DNA of 64,000 nt. It comes from Argyresthia goedartella (taxonomy: Eukaryota; Arthropoda; Insecta; Lepidoptera; Argyresthiidae). The translations under genes were made by a program, and so were the position numbers. The stretch lies in contig OX463806.1 of NCBI GenBank assembly GCA_949825045.1, positions 47,888,208 through 47,952,207 of the forward strand, read 5' to 3'. The notes below the pieces were generated by a model. The model saw only the letters and a list, made by a program, of their open reading frames with translations, did not search any database and had not been told where the DNA came from. This document shows, piece by piece, positions 35,533 through 44,912 of the stretch. The stretch's first letter is position 1. Each line of letters opens with the position of its first letter.

Positions 35533-35718
35533 ATTCACAGCGAAATCGACGCTGTTTAAGTCAAATTGAAGGGCAGAGTATAGTATGGAGAAACCAACAC
35601 TTATTGGCTGATTGGTGATGTATGGCTTATAGATGGGTAAAAGAGCAATAGCTATAAATAAAAAATGAAACACCATCGACACAATATATGAAGTCAAAAA
35701 TTTGGTTGACTTGTTTTC

Positions 35719-35936
35719 TTGTTAAGCTGGCTTTCCGACCACTGCAGCGATTTTAATAAATCATGGCTAAGAACCATAGCAGGGAAATCTAATACCAATT
35801 GCAAAAAAACGTAATAAAATCCGTCCACCCGTTTGAAAGCTCGGGTGCCACAAACCGACACAAACACACAGCGACAGACGCTTCAAACTACATATAACAA
35901 CCCTCTTCGGTCGTCGGGGATTAAAATATGATAGTG
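35719..35936 (+). repeat. Dispersed repeat family R2, copy b
   Basis: It shares GATTTTAATAAAT, AAATCCGTCCACCCGTTTG, CAGACGCTTCAAACTAC and the GTCGTCGGGGATTAAAA end with 16485-16660 and 42530-42655. Non-coding. Confidence 0.65.
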
Positions 35937-36111
35937 GATTGCCCATCTAAAACGGCTACTAAACGCATCATGTTGGTTTTTTTTTCGGATGAAAACCCTT
36001 TTTTATATATTTTTTGCTCTTTTATCCATCTATACTTCGGCTAGATTGATAGATGACCCACAATTCGTAACGCGGATTTGATACACGAGTTAGAGAGTAC
36101 ACGTTCGGGCA

Positions 36112-36369
36112 TCAGGCTTGTTCGGCCTGGTAAAGAGTTTTATTTGATTTAGCTGAAGGCGCGTCAAGAGGCGTGTCCTCCCCCGCCCCCGCCCCCGCCC
36201 CCGCCCCCGCCCCCGCCCCCGCCCCCTCCGACGCCGCTCTTTCCATGTTGTCCAATGAGTTCTGAAACTGCACAGGGTCAACGAACTTGTTCTTGAAAGG
36301 CGGCGGGCCGAGTATGGCTTTTACTTGCTTGGCATCTAACGTTTCTTTCTTTAGAAGTTCTTCGGCGAG
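36112..36369 (-). CDS. Paraplegin-like mitochondrial m-AAA protease, last coding exon
   Basis: The minus-strand exon follows a CTTCTTTGCAG acceptor (phase 0) and ends with TGA at 36114-36112, giving 85 residues. It starts LAEELLKKETLDAKQVKAIL then GPPPFKNKF. The 'LA-xLL-KE-LD---V--ILGPPPF' pattern is the C-terminal helix and Gly-Pro-Pro-Pro motif that follows the zinc-protease domain in paraplegin (SPG7); AFG3L2 ends similarly but usually with GPRPF. These are ATP-dependent inner-membrane proteases of mitochondria. The tail contains a GAGAGAGA run encoded by GGGGCG repeats, then EDTPLDAPSAKSNKTLYQ. The remaining exons should lie at higher coordinates but were not identified. Confidence 0.75.
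   Translation of the reverse strand, partial: LAEELLKKETLDAKQVKAILGPPPFKNKFVDPVQFQNSLDNMERAASEGAGAGAGAGAGAGAGEDTPLDAPSAKSNKTLYQAEQA
36179..36227. repeat. Hexanucleotide (CCCCCG)n microsatellite within a coding exon
   Basis: Seven G residues spaced exactly 6 bp apart (36185 to 36221) in a C-rich run on the plus strand, i.e. GGGGCG repeats on the coding strand. Translates to alternating Gly-Ala. Lies inside the paraplegin-like exon and keeps the frame. Confidence 0.95.
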
Positions 36370-36610
36370 CTGCAAAGAAGTAGTTTTGCATACATGAAGC
36401 ATACTCTATTGTAGCAGTTATCTTAACAATGTAACGGTAGACCTTTAAGTTGAGCAGTTAATATGATTGACCGAGCGACGCAGCGTCTCCGTTTCGGGAT
36501 TGGGTAAAAATGCTGTCGTATGTGTCGGGATGTGTGTCCGGGTGTTATCCTCTACAGGCCGCATTTCTCAACTGATTTTCGTGTTTTTTTTGATCGGGTT
36601 CGATAATTAA

Positions 36611-37058
36611 ATAGTTTTTATCTACACACGTTTCATAAACCCTCTATACTGCGTCCAAAAACCGCACGTTACGACCAGCATAATGTTATACTACTTGGTA
36701 AAAACTCATTTCTTACCTGAATATGATCATTATGATATATGAATTATGTATCAATTTTGGACAAATTATGACATTCAAATTTCGAACGCCGACGCCTGCC
36801 TGCGTACCGCAACTAGTTTGTCTGTGAAACTGGTACTACTGAACAAGCTAAACAAGTGCAGAGCAATTATCAATACCACAATGCCGGTCGAACATGCGGT
36901 TCCAGAACACATCAAAGAGAGCTTATGATGTGTGTGTAGATAAACTAGTGAACGTAACTGTAAATAATTAGGCATTAAAACTCTCGAGTGATATTATTAT
37001 GAAACACGCCTTTTTACTGCTCTCCATTATGTATCAGTCCCATAAACTGCTATTTTTT
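36611..37058 (-). mobile_element. MITE family M1, inverted full-length copy
   Basis: It is the reverse complement of 22521-22967: TTTATCTACACACGTTTCATAA at the low end, AAAACCGCACGTTACGACCAGC, then at the high end ATGATGTGTGTGTAGATAAACTAG, TTAGGCATTAAAACTCTCGAG and CATAAACTGCTA. The ORFs at 36746-36928 and 36775-36975 are by-products. Confidence 0.85.
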
Positions 37059-37480
37059 GTCGATTCACTTTTTGGAAAATTTTCAAAATGGCAGTGATGT
37101 GCTTTTTCAAATATCAAAAAATCGCTACAGTCCAAACAGATTGACGGATTTTAACAAATGAGGTGTCGCTGGATTTGTAGAGATCGTGAGAGTACAATGC
37201 TATATAATTTTAGTAAAAAGTCAATACGTAACGAGGTGCATTGAAAAGTTTGTATATGTTATTAAAATAAAGTGTCACACGCGAGGTCTACAGCTCACCC
37301 AGCAACTAGTAGATATTTTAATTATTTACAAATTGAGTAATTTATACTTCATTAATTTGAGTTGATTCATTAATGCATAATAATTATGCATTAACAAATG
37401 CATAGTTACTATCCATATAATTTTGGTGACTAACCAACCAACGCTTGATTTTTTAGATAATATCGTGGCAGCTGACAGGT

Positions 37481-37906
37481 ATATAAATAGCCGCCATTCA
37501 ACCCAAACGAACAACTCCGCCCCGCCGCGATCTGCAAGAAGAAACGGCGCCCGCCTCGCCAACGGCGCAGGCGAACGACGGAGCACCCAAGCGGAAAACG
37601 AAGCGGCGGGGAAGGCGGTACTGTCCCCGCCAGCGAGACTGCGGGCGCCGCCACCCCGGCTGCGGCGATGAGACTTGCCCTGCCCGCCCTCCTCACTGCC
37701 CCGGGCACTCTCCGCTCCGCTCCGCAATGCATGAGCCGCTCAGGGTCATCCACTGGAACGCCCAATCACTTACAGGGAAGAAGCGGCTACTCCACATGTT
37801 CCTACTGGACTACCGCGTCGACATGATGCTCATCAGCGAGGCATGCCTAGCCGGAAACGACAAGCTGTCGCTGCCGGGCTGTTTCGTCCATCGCAAGCCG
37901 AGGTAG
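37481..37906 (+). pseudogene. LINE fragment: GC-rich leader and AP-endonuclease N-terminus
   Basis: At 37731 a frame begins MHEPLRVIHWNAQSL and continues through a DMMLISEACL segment to a stop at 37904-37906. It matches the N-terminus of the APE-type endonuclease of non-LTR retrotransposons (pattern xRVIxWNAxSL ... D-(I/L)xxISE). The endonuclease is cut off after about 58 residues. Upstream, 37500-37730 is GC-rich and opens a frame of RR/Ala-rich sequence that may be the end of ORF1. A TATAAATA at 37481 is probably coincidental. Confidence 0.6.
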
Positions 37907-38179
37907 GAAATACTTAGATTGTCCGGTCTGTACTAATACGAGGACGAAGCATCTAACGACAGTTTCAGCTTACAGGTTACACTGTAAACAAACAATGGAC
38001 AAGAAAAGAAAATAAAGATATATTAATGACTCGCAAGAACCAACATCAAGAATCGTTCCGAACTGAATGCAATTAGCAGATTGACATCGCTAAACAGGAC
38101 GAGGGAACCACAAGTGATGGCAACACTCCTAGAAAGTTTTTTGGTATAGTAAAATAACTGCACGTATTACAGGCATTAA

Positions 38180-38925
38180 TGAAAATTTGATAAAAAGTTT
38201 TCATAATTCATAATTCATAATAGTTTATTGCAAAGTCACAAAATTTTCACAAGGTGGTAAAATAAAGGTTAGTACATTGTGACGCCCTGCTAGGGCACAG
38301 CAACATGCGAAGGACAGCCAGTTGTCCATTTTACGAAAGATTGAAAAAAAAATTGAAAAATGATTACATTTATGTTCAAAATTGTATAGAGACAATTAAC
38401 AAAATATTGAAGAGATTATTAAATTATATAAACATTAAATTAGTAATAACATGTAATGGACAAGTAATTAGCGACTAGAAATGTTTACCTAATTTTATCA
38501 TTGAAAAATCTTTCACATCATAATAGCATTTTTCAATGAGGAACTTCTTTAAATAGGTAATGAATAGTGTTTCTTTCTCTATGTTTTTTAAGTAATTTGG
38601 TATGTGATTGTATATTTTGATGGCCATATGATGGGGACTAGAAGACACGAGTTCTAACTTTGAAAATGGTTTCTTTAATTTATTTTGGTCTCGATTATTC
38701 CTTTTATTTTTATTTTCTAGAGGGGAGTATAAGTTACCATGTTTTATTACAAATTTGCAAGATTCTAATATATAAATAGAAGTTAAGGTAAGTATTTGGA
38801 GTTTTACAAAATAAGATCTACAAGATACCATTTGGTCAATATTTGTAAGTATTCTAATACATTTCTTTTGTAGAATAAAAATATCCTTTATTTCACAACA
38901 CAACACAATTTATTTTATTTCATAT
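38180..38925 (-). pseudogene. 5'-truncated CR1-like LINE, reverse-transcriptase C-terminus
   Basis: The minus-strand frame 38906-38475 (143 codons) reads IFILQKKCIRILTN..., then LKKPFSKLELVSSS, and IKIYNHIPNYLKN, ending KKFLIEKCYYDVKDF. These are the conserved C-terminal blocks following the RT domain of CR1-type elements (LQKKxIRxI; FxxxLPxxLK; LxxxxYYxxxDF). The 3' UTR runs toward 38180. The opposite-strand endonuclease fragment at 37.7 kb belongs to another insertion. Confidence 0.8.
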
Positions 38926-39239
38926 TATACTATTAGCGGCGCAAGCTGGCGCAGGCGCCGCTCACACGCGCCGCACACGCGCCGCACACGCTCTAAACCT
39001 TATCTCGGATCACGTCGACCTATTCCATGTTGCTCGGAGTGAATTCAGAAGAACGGCGTTGCTTGTACTGTGCTACAGTGAGCACCTATTATAGTTTATT
39101 TTTATTTTACTTTTTAAGTAAAATATAATGTTTGTATGATACATACCATACCCATCGAATTGGGCCTAGCCTGTTATGATAGGTATAAGTGGAAAAAAAA
39201 TGAAATGAAAAAAAAAATTAAGAACAAAATAAACATAAA

Positions 39240-39350
39240 TTCTAAACCCTGTCGGTCTGGTTTACTATCTGTCGATACTTGATCAACTAACGCGTTAGTT
39301 TATCAACTAACGGTTTTGACTATCTTACGGTGACATATATACAAACAATC
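39240..39350 (+). repeat. Dispersed repeat R3 with GTTAGTTTATCAACTAAC palindromes
   Basis: The order CTATCTGTCGATACTTGATC, TAGTTTATCAACTAACGG, TTTTGACTATCTTACGGTGA, CATATATA recurs at 54845-55000. Each TAGTTTATCAACTAAC is close to a palindrome. Class unknown. Confidence 0.6.
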
Positions 39351-39474
39351 GTATATTTAGCCAACAGCAACCGGCTTGAGCACTTTTAAGACTTGGTAAT
39401 AGGTAATGATGGAGCAAATTAGATATCGCTCCATACATTATTTTTATTAAATATTTTTTCTCGCAAATTATTAC

Positions 39475-39720
39475 ATTTACATTAGACGGCGGCGCGCCGG
39501 GCCGGCGGCGCCGCCGCGCCGCGCCTCGCTCGGACCACGCCGCCGCCGCCGAGTCTCGCACTCGGCGCGAACTATTGCTTTGGCAACACTGAGCGGGGGA
39601 AGGATATGGTCGGGGGAGAGGGAGGGACCTCGCGGGTTGGGCGCCATTCGGTCGTTCGCTTTCATTAGATTCAATTGTGTTGTGTTGTGTGATTTCGGAT
39701 TGTAACTACGCGCAGAAAAA
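39475..39720 (+). promoter_or_regulatory. GC-rich, CpG-dense candidate promoter region
   Basis: A sharp GC-rich block (GGCGGCGCGCCGGGCCGGCGG and following) stands out from AT-rich flanks. It is followed by a mixed-composition leader (TTCATTAGATTCAATTGTG) and an ATG in good insect context (GAAAAATGG) at 39719-39723. This would fit a housekeeping-type promoter and 5' UTR, but no start-site motif is diagnostic. The alternative is simple-sequence expansion. Confidence 0.3.
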
Positions 39721-39825
39721 TGGCAAATGTTGGATTGGGAAAGCATAAAATACGAGATTATTCTATCTCCGTTCTATTTAATGTAAAAAACAAAGCTAGC
39801 TTTTGTTGGAGGCTACGCCGTGGCA

Positions 39826-39875
<50 letters not shown>

Positions 39876-39953
39876 ACCGTTTCAGGCCAGCCGCCGCCGC
39901 CGGCTGATTCAGGCTCGGCGCGCATGTCTAATTTACATCAAAAAGTGCTCTGA
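39720..39953 (+). CDS. Short ORF with polyproline tract, possible first exon
   Basis: 77 codons starting MANVGLGKHKIRDYSISVLF. A run of about 16 prolines encoded by an almost pure CCG repeat (about 39828-39877) is followed by TVSGQPPPPADSGSARM and a stop. The start context is good and the upstream block is promoter-like, but no family is recognised. The frame may simply be kept open by the CCG expansion, so I rate it low. Confidence 0.25.
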
Positions 39954-40165
39954 GAACATATGATTGCCATTTTTAAGGAGATAAATATTTTTAGAAAAAT
40001 GTTGGAACTCGAACCTAGGTCAATATTGTATTAATACGAATAACAGCATATGTTGAAATATACTCGAATTTAAAATTGTTATGGTATTAAGTTTGTATGG
40101 AAATTTCATTGTTTGCCTGATCTGTCGGCGGGACTAGTCTAATCCTACATACGTTAAAAACTCAC

Positions 40166-40257
40166 AGTTGATCCTCCATATTCATCGTGTTATGTTCTGA
40201 CAAGGTGTAAGCGATATGCATAGCATTAAACGGAGAAGTCGCTATGAAAACTCCCAT
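40166..40257 (-). CDS. Isolated candidate internal exon (unidentified)
   Basis: On the minus strand, CTTTATTCTTATATTTCAG precedes 92 bases that end at CAACT|GTGAGT, so both splice sites are strong. Only one frame is open: MGVFIATSPFNAMHIAYTLS then EHNTMNMEDQL, entering in phase 0 and leaving in phase 2. I do not recognise the protein. It cannot join directly to the paraplegin-like exon (phase mismatch). It may belong to another gene, or be intronic chance. Confidence 0.35.
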
Positions 40258-40374
40258 CTGAAATATAAGAATAAAGTAAATAAACTAAAACATCGTAAAA
40301 TCAAATCACATAAACATTAATATGCCCAAATAACTTTTTCAATTGTTAATGATATCTTACTGATCTAAGCGCAA

Positions 40375-40950
40375 ACACATCGAAATGTGTACTGACTACC
40401 CTCACCTACGGCGCTCAGACAATGTCTCTGACTGAACTTCAGAAGTCCAAAAGTCAAGGTTTGCCAGCGAGCAATGGAGCGCAGCAATCTTAATGTTCGT
40501 AGAACGGATCGCGTTAGGGACACCACACTGATCGCAGATGTGGGCGCACAGACCGCCAAGTTAAAGTGGAACTGGGCCGGACACATGAGTCGTATGCACC
40601 CGGAGGCCCAACGCAGACAGAAGACGGCGTAAAGCATAACGCGTAAGGTACGTTTGATCTTCGCCGCGTTCGCAAACAGAACACAGCGAAGATCAAACGT
40701 AGCTTACGCTTCATGCCTTACGCCGTCTTCTGTCTGCGTTGGGCCGGACAGGCGGGAATAAGATAGTCACTGACTGGGTGCCACATGACGGCTTCCGGCG
40801 CAGGGGCAGGCCAAGGCGGAGATGGCGGGACGACCTCGACCGGTTTCTGCCGGGGTGGCCGGAGGGCGTGTATAGAAATGCTACTTCAGTACGTCGCCGC
40901 CGGTTAAGACTAACTGAATTAGTATTTTCTAACGACAAACACGCGTAAAT
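40375..40950 (+). pseudogene. RTE-type LINE C-terminus, split by a hairpin insertion
   Basis: The first part reads LTYGAQTMSLTELQKSK and, after a frame slip, CQRAMERSNLNVRRTDRVRD, then KLKWNWAGHMSRM. The second part, after 40745, reads GNKIVTDWVPHDGFRRRGRP, then RRRWRDDLDRFLPGW. This order (TYGxxTxxLT, LKWxWAGH, RRxGRPxxRWxDD) is the usual C-terminus of RTE-like endonuclease/reverse transcriptases. Between the two parts sits a 142-bp inverted repeat. At least one frameshift and the insertion make this a pseudogene. Confidence 0.8.
40604..40745. repeat. 142-bp hairpin with about 60-bp arms inside the RTE relic
   Basis: Left arm 40604-40664 (GGCCCAACGCAGACAGAAGA + CGGCGTAA ... ACGTTTGATCTTCGC); right arm 40686-40745 is its reverse complement, with a handful of mismatches; loop about 21 bp. 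The arm's outer 12 bp continue the RTE coding sequence on the right side. This suggests the inverted copy arose from a local inverted duplication. Confidence 0.85.
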
Positions 40951-41910
40951 GCTGCTCCAATACGTCTCAAAGGGTAATATGTACCGCTGTAGGCTTTCAA
41001 GTTTTATAACGCGTCGCAATGTAGAGGGTTATCCTTATTCTGATTGTCAACGTGAAACTGTTAAAGGAAACTAAGAATTTAATATATACCTACGAAAAAA
41101 TAAAAGAGTAAAATTGGTATTTGAGAATTATTTTATTTAATTTTGTTTGGCACATGGTTGCTTATTTTAAATATTGAAAGCTATGTTTTAGCATCGTTTT
41201 TTGGCACTTCGACCTTCTAATGTGGTAGAACACCCAGCTTGGATCCTTCCTTCTGATATTCCCCTGTCTTTCAGACGCGCAATGGAAGTTGGCTACATTT
41301 TGATCTTTCTTGATCTTCTGCTCTTAATGGTTTGACGCATGAATTATATAATTTGGGATGGTGTTTGTAAAGTTTTAAGAATTGCAGTGAACTTCTATAA
41401 CAAAGAACAATATAAATTATTCTAAAGTGCCAACAAAAAATTAGCAAAATGTAGCAAACGTTTTTTGTGACATAACTCAAATGTTTTAATGCCAGTGCAC
41501 ACATCTTAAAAGCATTCAATAAATTGTATATTTGAAAGCCCTGTACTATCGAATGTTGTAAAGTTTTAAAGTCTTTATCCATTTTACTATATACTCACAA
41601 ACAAAAAAATAACATTAGTTGATTCCATTGAGGTGAGCTTATCTTTTTGCACTTGCTAATTACGGACTTAATAAAGGGAAATATTAAAGTGCACATAAAA
41701 AATACTGATTTGCACAGCACATGTCAGGGAAAATGCTGTGGTAGCTTAGGTGAAGGGTAAAGGGGGTGAGCGAAGCGAAGCCCTCTTTATCCTTCGTGTT
41801 AGGTTGACATGCAAGAACAACAAAAAATACTTAAAACATTAACTTGAGTACACATAAAATATTTAAAATATAAAATGCTGATCCTTTTTTGCTGTGCAAA
41901 TCAGTTTTTT
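40951..41910. other. Non-coding stretch
   Basis: No gene supported. The minus-strand frame 41271-41582 is unassigned. 41740-41800 contains GAAGGGTAAAGGGGGTGAGC / CCCTCTTTATCCTTC, a loose inverted repeat. Confidence 0.4.
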
Positions 41911-41916
41911 TGATGT

Positions 41917-42510
41917 GCGAGCTCACTATCAATTAATAATGCTCACTATTGGGCTCCTAAAACGCTACGGAATGCAAATAAGAAGAGAGTGAAAGGATCA
42001 CAGCGAAGATTCAGTGTGAACGTGTGGATGGAAATTATAAATAACCATTTAATTGGACCTGTTTTCTTGCTTCAAAATTTGAATGGTGAAAGGTACCAGA
42101 CATTTTTGACAACGGAATTACATGATTTATTAGATCATTTACCGCTCGCACTGATAAGAGACATGTGGTCTCAACACGACGGCTGTCCAGCTCACTACTT
42201 TAGGGGCGTCCGGGATTGGCTGAATGAAAATTTCCCAGACAGATGGATCGGGAGAGGAGGTCCACTACCATGGCCTGCAAGGTGTCCAGACCTTACCCCG
42301 ATGGATTATTACTTATGGTGACACATGAAGAGTATCGTGTACCAAGATGGTCATCATGTCGCAAATGTAAACATTTTGAGACAAAGGATTATTGACGCAT
42401 CTGAATAAATGAGAAGGCAGCTCACAACCAGAGCAGTCAAAAATGAATTGAGAACTAGCTTACGAAATTGTATTAGGAACATGGATGGTCATGTTAAACA
42501 TGAATTGTAA
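41917..42510 (+). pseudogene. Mariner-like (DD41D) transposase C-terminal relic
   Basis: One frame runs AHYWAPKTLRNANKKRVKGS, then FSVNVWMEIINNHLIGPVF, WSQHDGCPAHYF, NFPDRWIGRGGPLPWPARCP and PDLTPMDYYLW to a TGA at 42319-42321 (replacing an expected Gly after LW). It stays in the same frame through HMKSIVYQDG and a second stop (near 42408) to 42508-42510. These are the second and third catalytic Asp blocks of IS630/Tc1/mariner transposases. I count 41 residues between the two Asp residues, so DD41D type. The first Asp and the N-terminal DNA-binding domain are missing, and no terminal inverted repeats were found. Confidence 0.85.
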
Positions 42511-42529
42511 AGATAATACACAATACAGA

Positions 42530-42655
42530 AAACGGCATCAAAATTCGTCCACCTGTTTGACTTCTAGAGTGCCACGGACTGGCATACAGACAGACAGACC
42601 GACAGACTGACAGACGCTTCAAACTTATAACACCCCCTTTTGGACATCGGGCGAT
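42530..42655 (+). repeat. Dispersed repeat family R2, copy c (3' part)
   Basis: Contains AAAATTCGTCCACCTGTTTG, a (CAGA)n-rich stretch, GACAGACGCTTCAAACTTAT, AACACCCCC and a GATAAAAA end, as in the copies at 16485 and 35719. Lies directly after the transposase relic. Confidence 0.65.
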
Positions 42656-43507
42656 AAAAATAAAATAATTTTGCCCTTACAACATCTTAAAACCCTTTTT
42701 TTTAAATCACACGTCATCTTAGAGTCCGCTACCTTATCTACTTTGTCGCACAATCTTCCCAAGAATAATAAACATTTTATTTGACTATTGTACCTCATTG
42801 AATAGCTAGAGAACTGGAGATGTTTTAGGTTTTGTTTGCACAAACAGTTACTAGTATATTTTTTTTGGTGACACTGCTTCAAAGTCTACCCATTAAGTAA
42901 ACATGCGATATTCGGTTTTCACCATAAGCCTGTACTATAGGTTTCTTTTTCTGTGGTCGGTTCTTTTTTGTTTGTAAATATTAAATTAACTCTATTTTTA
43001 CCTAATACCAGCAAAATACCTGGACTTAATCACCTAGATTAGGAAAATTGGTGCGAAATATGTTGAAAAGTGTGATTTTTCCTCGAAAATCTTTGAAGGC
43101 CCCTAACTCGAAAACGGTAAATTTTCGGGTAGGGTGTTTCATAGTAACAATGGTTGGTTTTGATCCGTGCAAGCATCTCCCAATGTATGTAGGTCGACTT
43201 ACCAGTCACCCTGTATAATCACAAAAGAGGCTAACGTCGCGAAAGCGCATGTGTCTACGATTTTTGATATGTTGTTAGTACCCCTGAGAGTAATTTATAC
43301 CCGAGTTTGCAACCCTAAAAACCCTGCAGTACTCCCGTGATGCCCGAAAAGCTGCGAAATCTGGCACTAACTGGCAAAACCCTGCTTTTTCCCCCTTTGG
43401 GGGCAATATTCCATAAAACTCAACTGCGGTTCTATATCAATAGTGGTTACACGACTCCATAGTGGTCAACCCTACATTGTACCGTGTCTAAGATAAGTTG
43501 TAGTGTG
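42656..43507. other. Non-coding stretch
   Basis: No gene recognised. The minus-strand frame 42625-42882 overlaps the R2 repeat. Confidence 0.45.
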
Positions 43508-43949
43508 TTTGTAAAAGTATTGAAGCAAACATATCAGACCGCTAACGAGTTTGAATGGACATTGCCATGACAACCAGATAAACAACAACATAATAAATGT
43601 CAGATTTTGGTTTCAGGCTCGTAATAGAAAAATTAACAAGTTCACATAGCCAAAATTACATAACAGCGAAAGATAAAAGGGTAGCGCACCAGCGCGCACG
43701 AAGCCCGAGATTGCAGAGTTTCGGAGAAAGCCAAATACAAGGTCACCAAAGGTAAACCCCTTCGCTATCGTTTTAGAAGTGCTGATAGTGTGAAAATACG
43801 AAGCGAAAATGATTTGTTAATGTGTTCTTATGGTTTAAAACTAAAGGGTCCTATGAAAATAAAGGTGATACCAAATAACAAGCTATACAGCTCAGCAAGT
43901 ATCCAGCTGAAAAGACTGGAAAATAGCATGTAAGTAACATAACACTACA
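43508..43949 (+). repeat. Direct repeat D1, copy 1 (442 bp) with a conserved open frame
   Basis: It begins TTTGTAAAAGTATTGAAGCA and ends ACATAACACTACA. The same sequence, about 97% identical by eye, recurs at 44913-45356. Inside, TTTTGGTTTCAG is followed by a frame with a possible AAG|GTAAAC donor; alternatively another frame runs on through GKPLRYRFRSADSVKIRSEN, then LMCSYGLKLKGPMKIKV, to a stop after KRLENSM. I do not recognise either peptide. The ends are TGT...ACA, but the flanks show no target-site duplication, so I do not call it an LTR. Confidence 0.85.
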
Positions 43950-44912
43950 TATTTTTTTTTTTTTTTTATTTGAACTCGTTTATTTTATTATCCACAACAT
44001 TGCAAACCTAAACTAATTTGTTCTTATGTTAAAACTTTGGAATGTTATACACTGCTCAGTCCGTCTTCTTAGTACCAACGTTGGCAACTCTTATTGGATA
44101 ATCGACCTTGTTGCAGAGCAGTTGCCAAAATATAATCCAAGTTGGCAACACTAAAGCTGTGACCACATTGAATAGCCAGTTCCCGTTAATCATAGAGTCT
44201 AGCACGGAGTATTGTTTTCTGTTAGGTTCTGGTTAGGTTAATATCTTACACGACATTAACCTAACCAGAACCTAACAGAAAACAACCAGGATAAAATTTA
44301 GAAATGACAGTTTATTAGGGCTATATACAATGACTTTAGAAAAATGATAGGAAGATGAGGGTGGATGAAGTGAGATAGGTTTTATAAAAATACAGATGTC
44401 CAGATAAAAAAAAAGAAGCGGAGGACACGGAGAGTAGGAGGCCGATGAAGCAGTAGACGTCTGGTGAACCGGTCAATGGAGGCACTGGTGAGCGATGTAG
44501 GAGTTGCAATTGGAGAGTATGGCCGGCGGCCAATCGGTCATCAGACCCCGACGGGCAGCAGGAGTAGGGGCCCTGGTACCGAAACGCCGGCCAGGGTAGA
44601 GGCCCGCAGCGTGTCGGCCTGAAGTCACTGATGAGCAAGTGTAGCAGAAAACGGGCAGGTGAAGTGGAGACCCAACGAAGCGCTGGCCAGGGTAGAGGCT
44701 CGCCAAGTCAGGAGGCGTAGCAGTAGCGGCTCGCAGGATCCCGGGGCAGTGCGACCCCGGGATAAGGCCTTTAGGTAAAGCTTCTTGCTTGAGAGCTGAA
44801 GTGAGACTCAAGAATTTCAGAAATGTTCCTCTCTTATACCCTTTTTGGAGAGTTCTAAAAATTATTTAAATTAAAAGCAATTTTTGTGAGTGGCCAAGAG
44901 AGAAAAAGTATT
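43950..44912. other. Insert between the D1 copies
   Basis: Contains a T18 run (43953-43972), a perfect 31-bp inverted repeat (44212-44285) and a GC-rich block (44400-44770). On the minus strand, GGGTATAAGAGAGG (TATA-like) lies upstream of this block and CCCTAATAAACTG (AATAAA) lies at its far end, about 500 bp apart. That arrangement would fit a solo LTR or a retroposon on the minus strand, but no termini were confirmed. The ORFs at 44336-44811 (-) overlap this block and are unassigned. Confidence 0.45.
44212..44285. repeat. Perfect 31-bp inverted repeat (hairpin)
   Basis: Left arm 44212-44242 (TTGTTTTCTGTTAGGTTCTG + GTTAGGTTAAT), 12-bp spacer ATCTTACACGAC, right arm 44255-44285 exact reverse complement. 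Arms contain TTAGG/GGTTAGGTTA motifs. Confidence 0.95.

Noticed and set aside
37481..37488. TATAAATA as a host promoter for a gene starting at 37731
   Set aside because: The downstream frame is a truncated LINE endonuclease; the TATA match may be chance in AT-rich DNA or part of the element.
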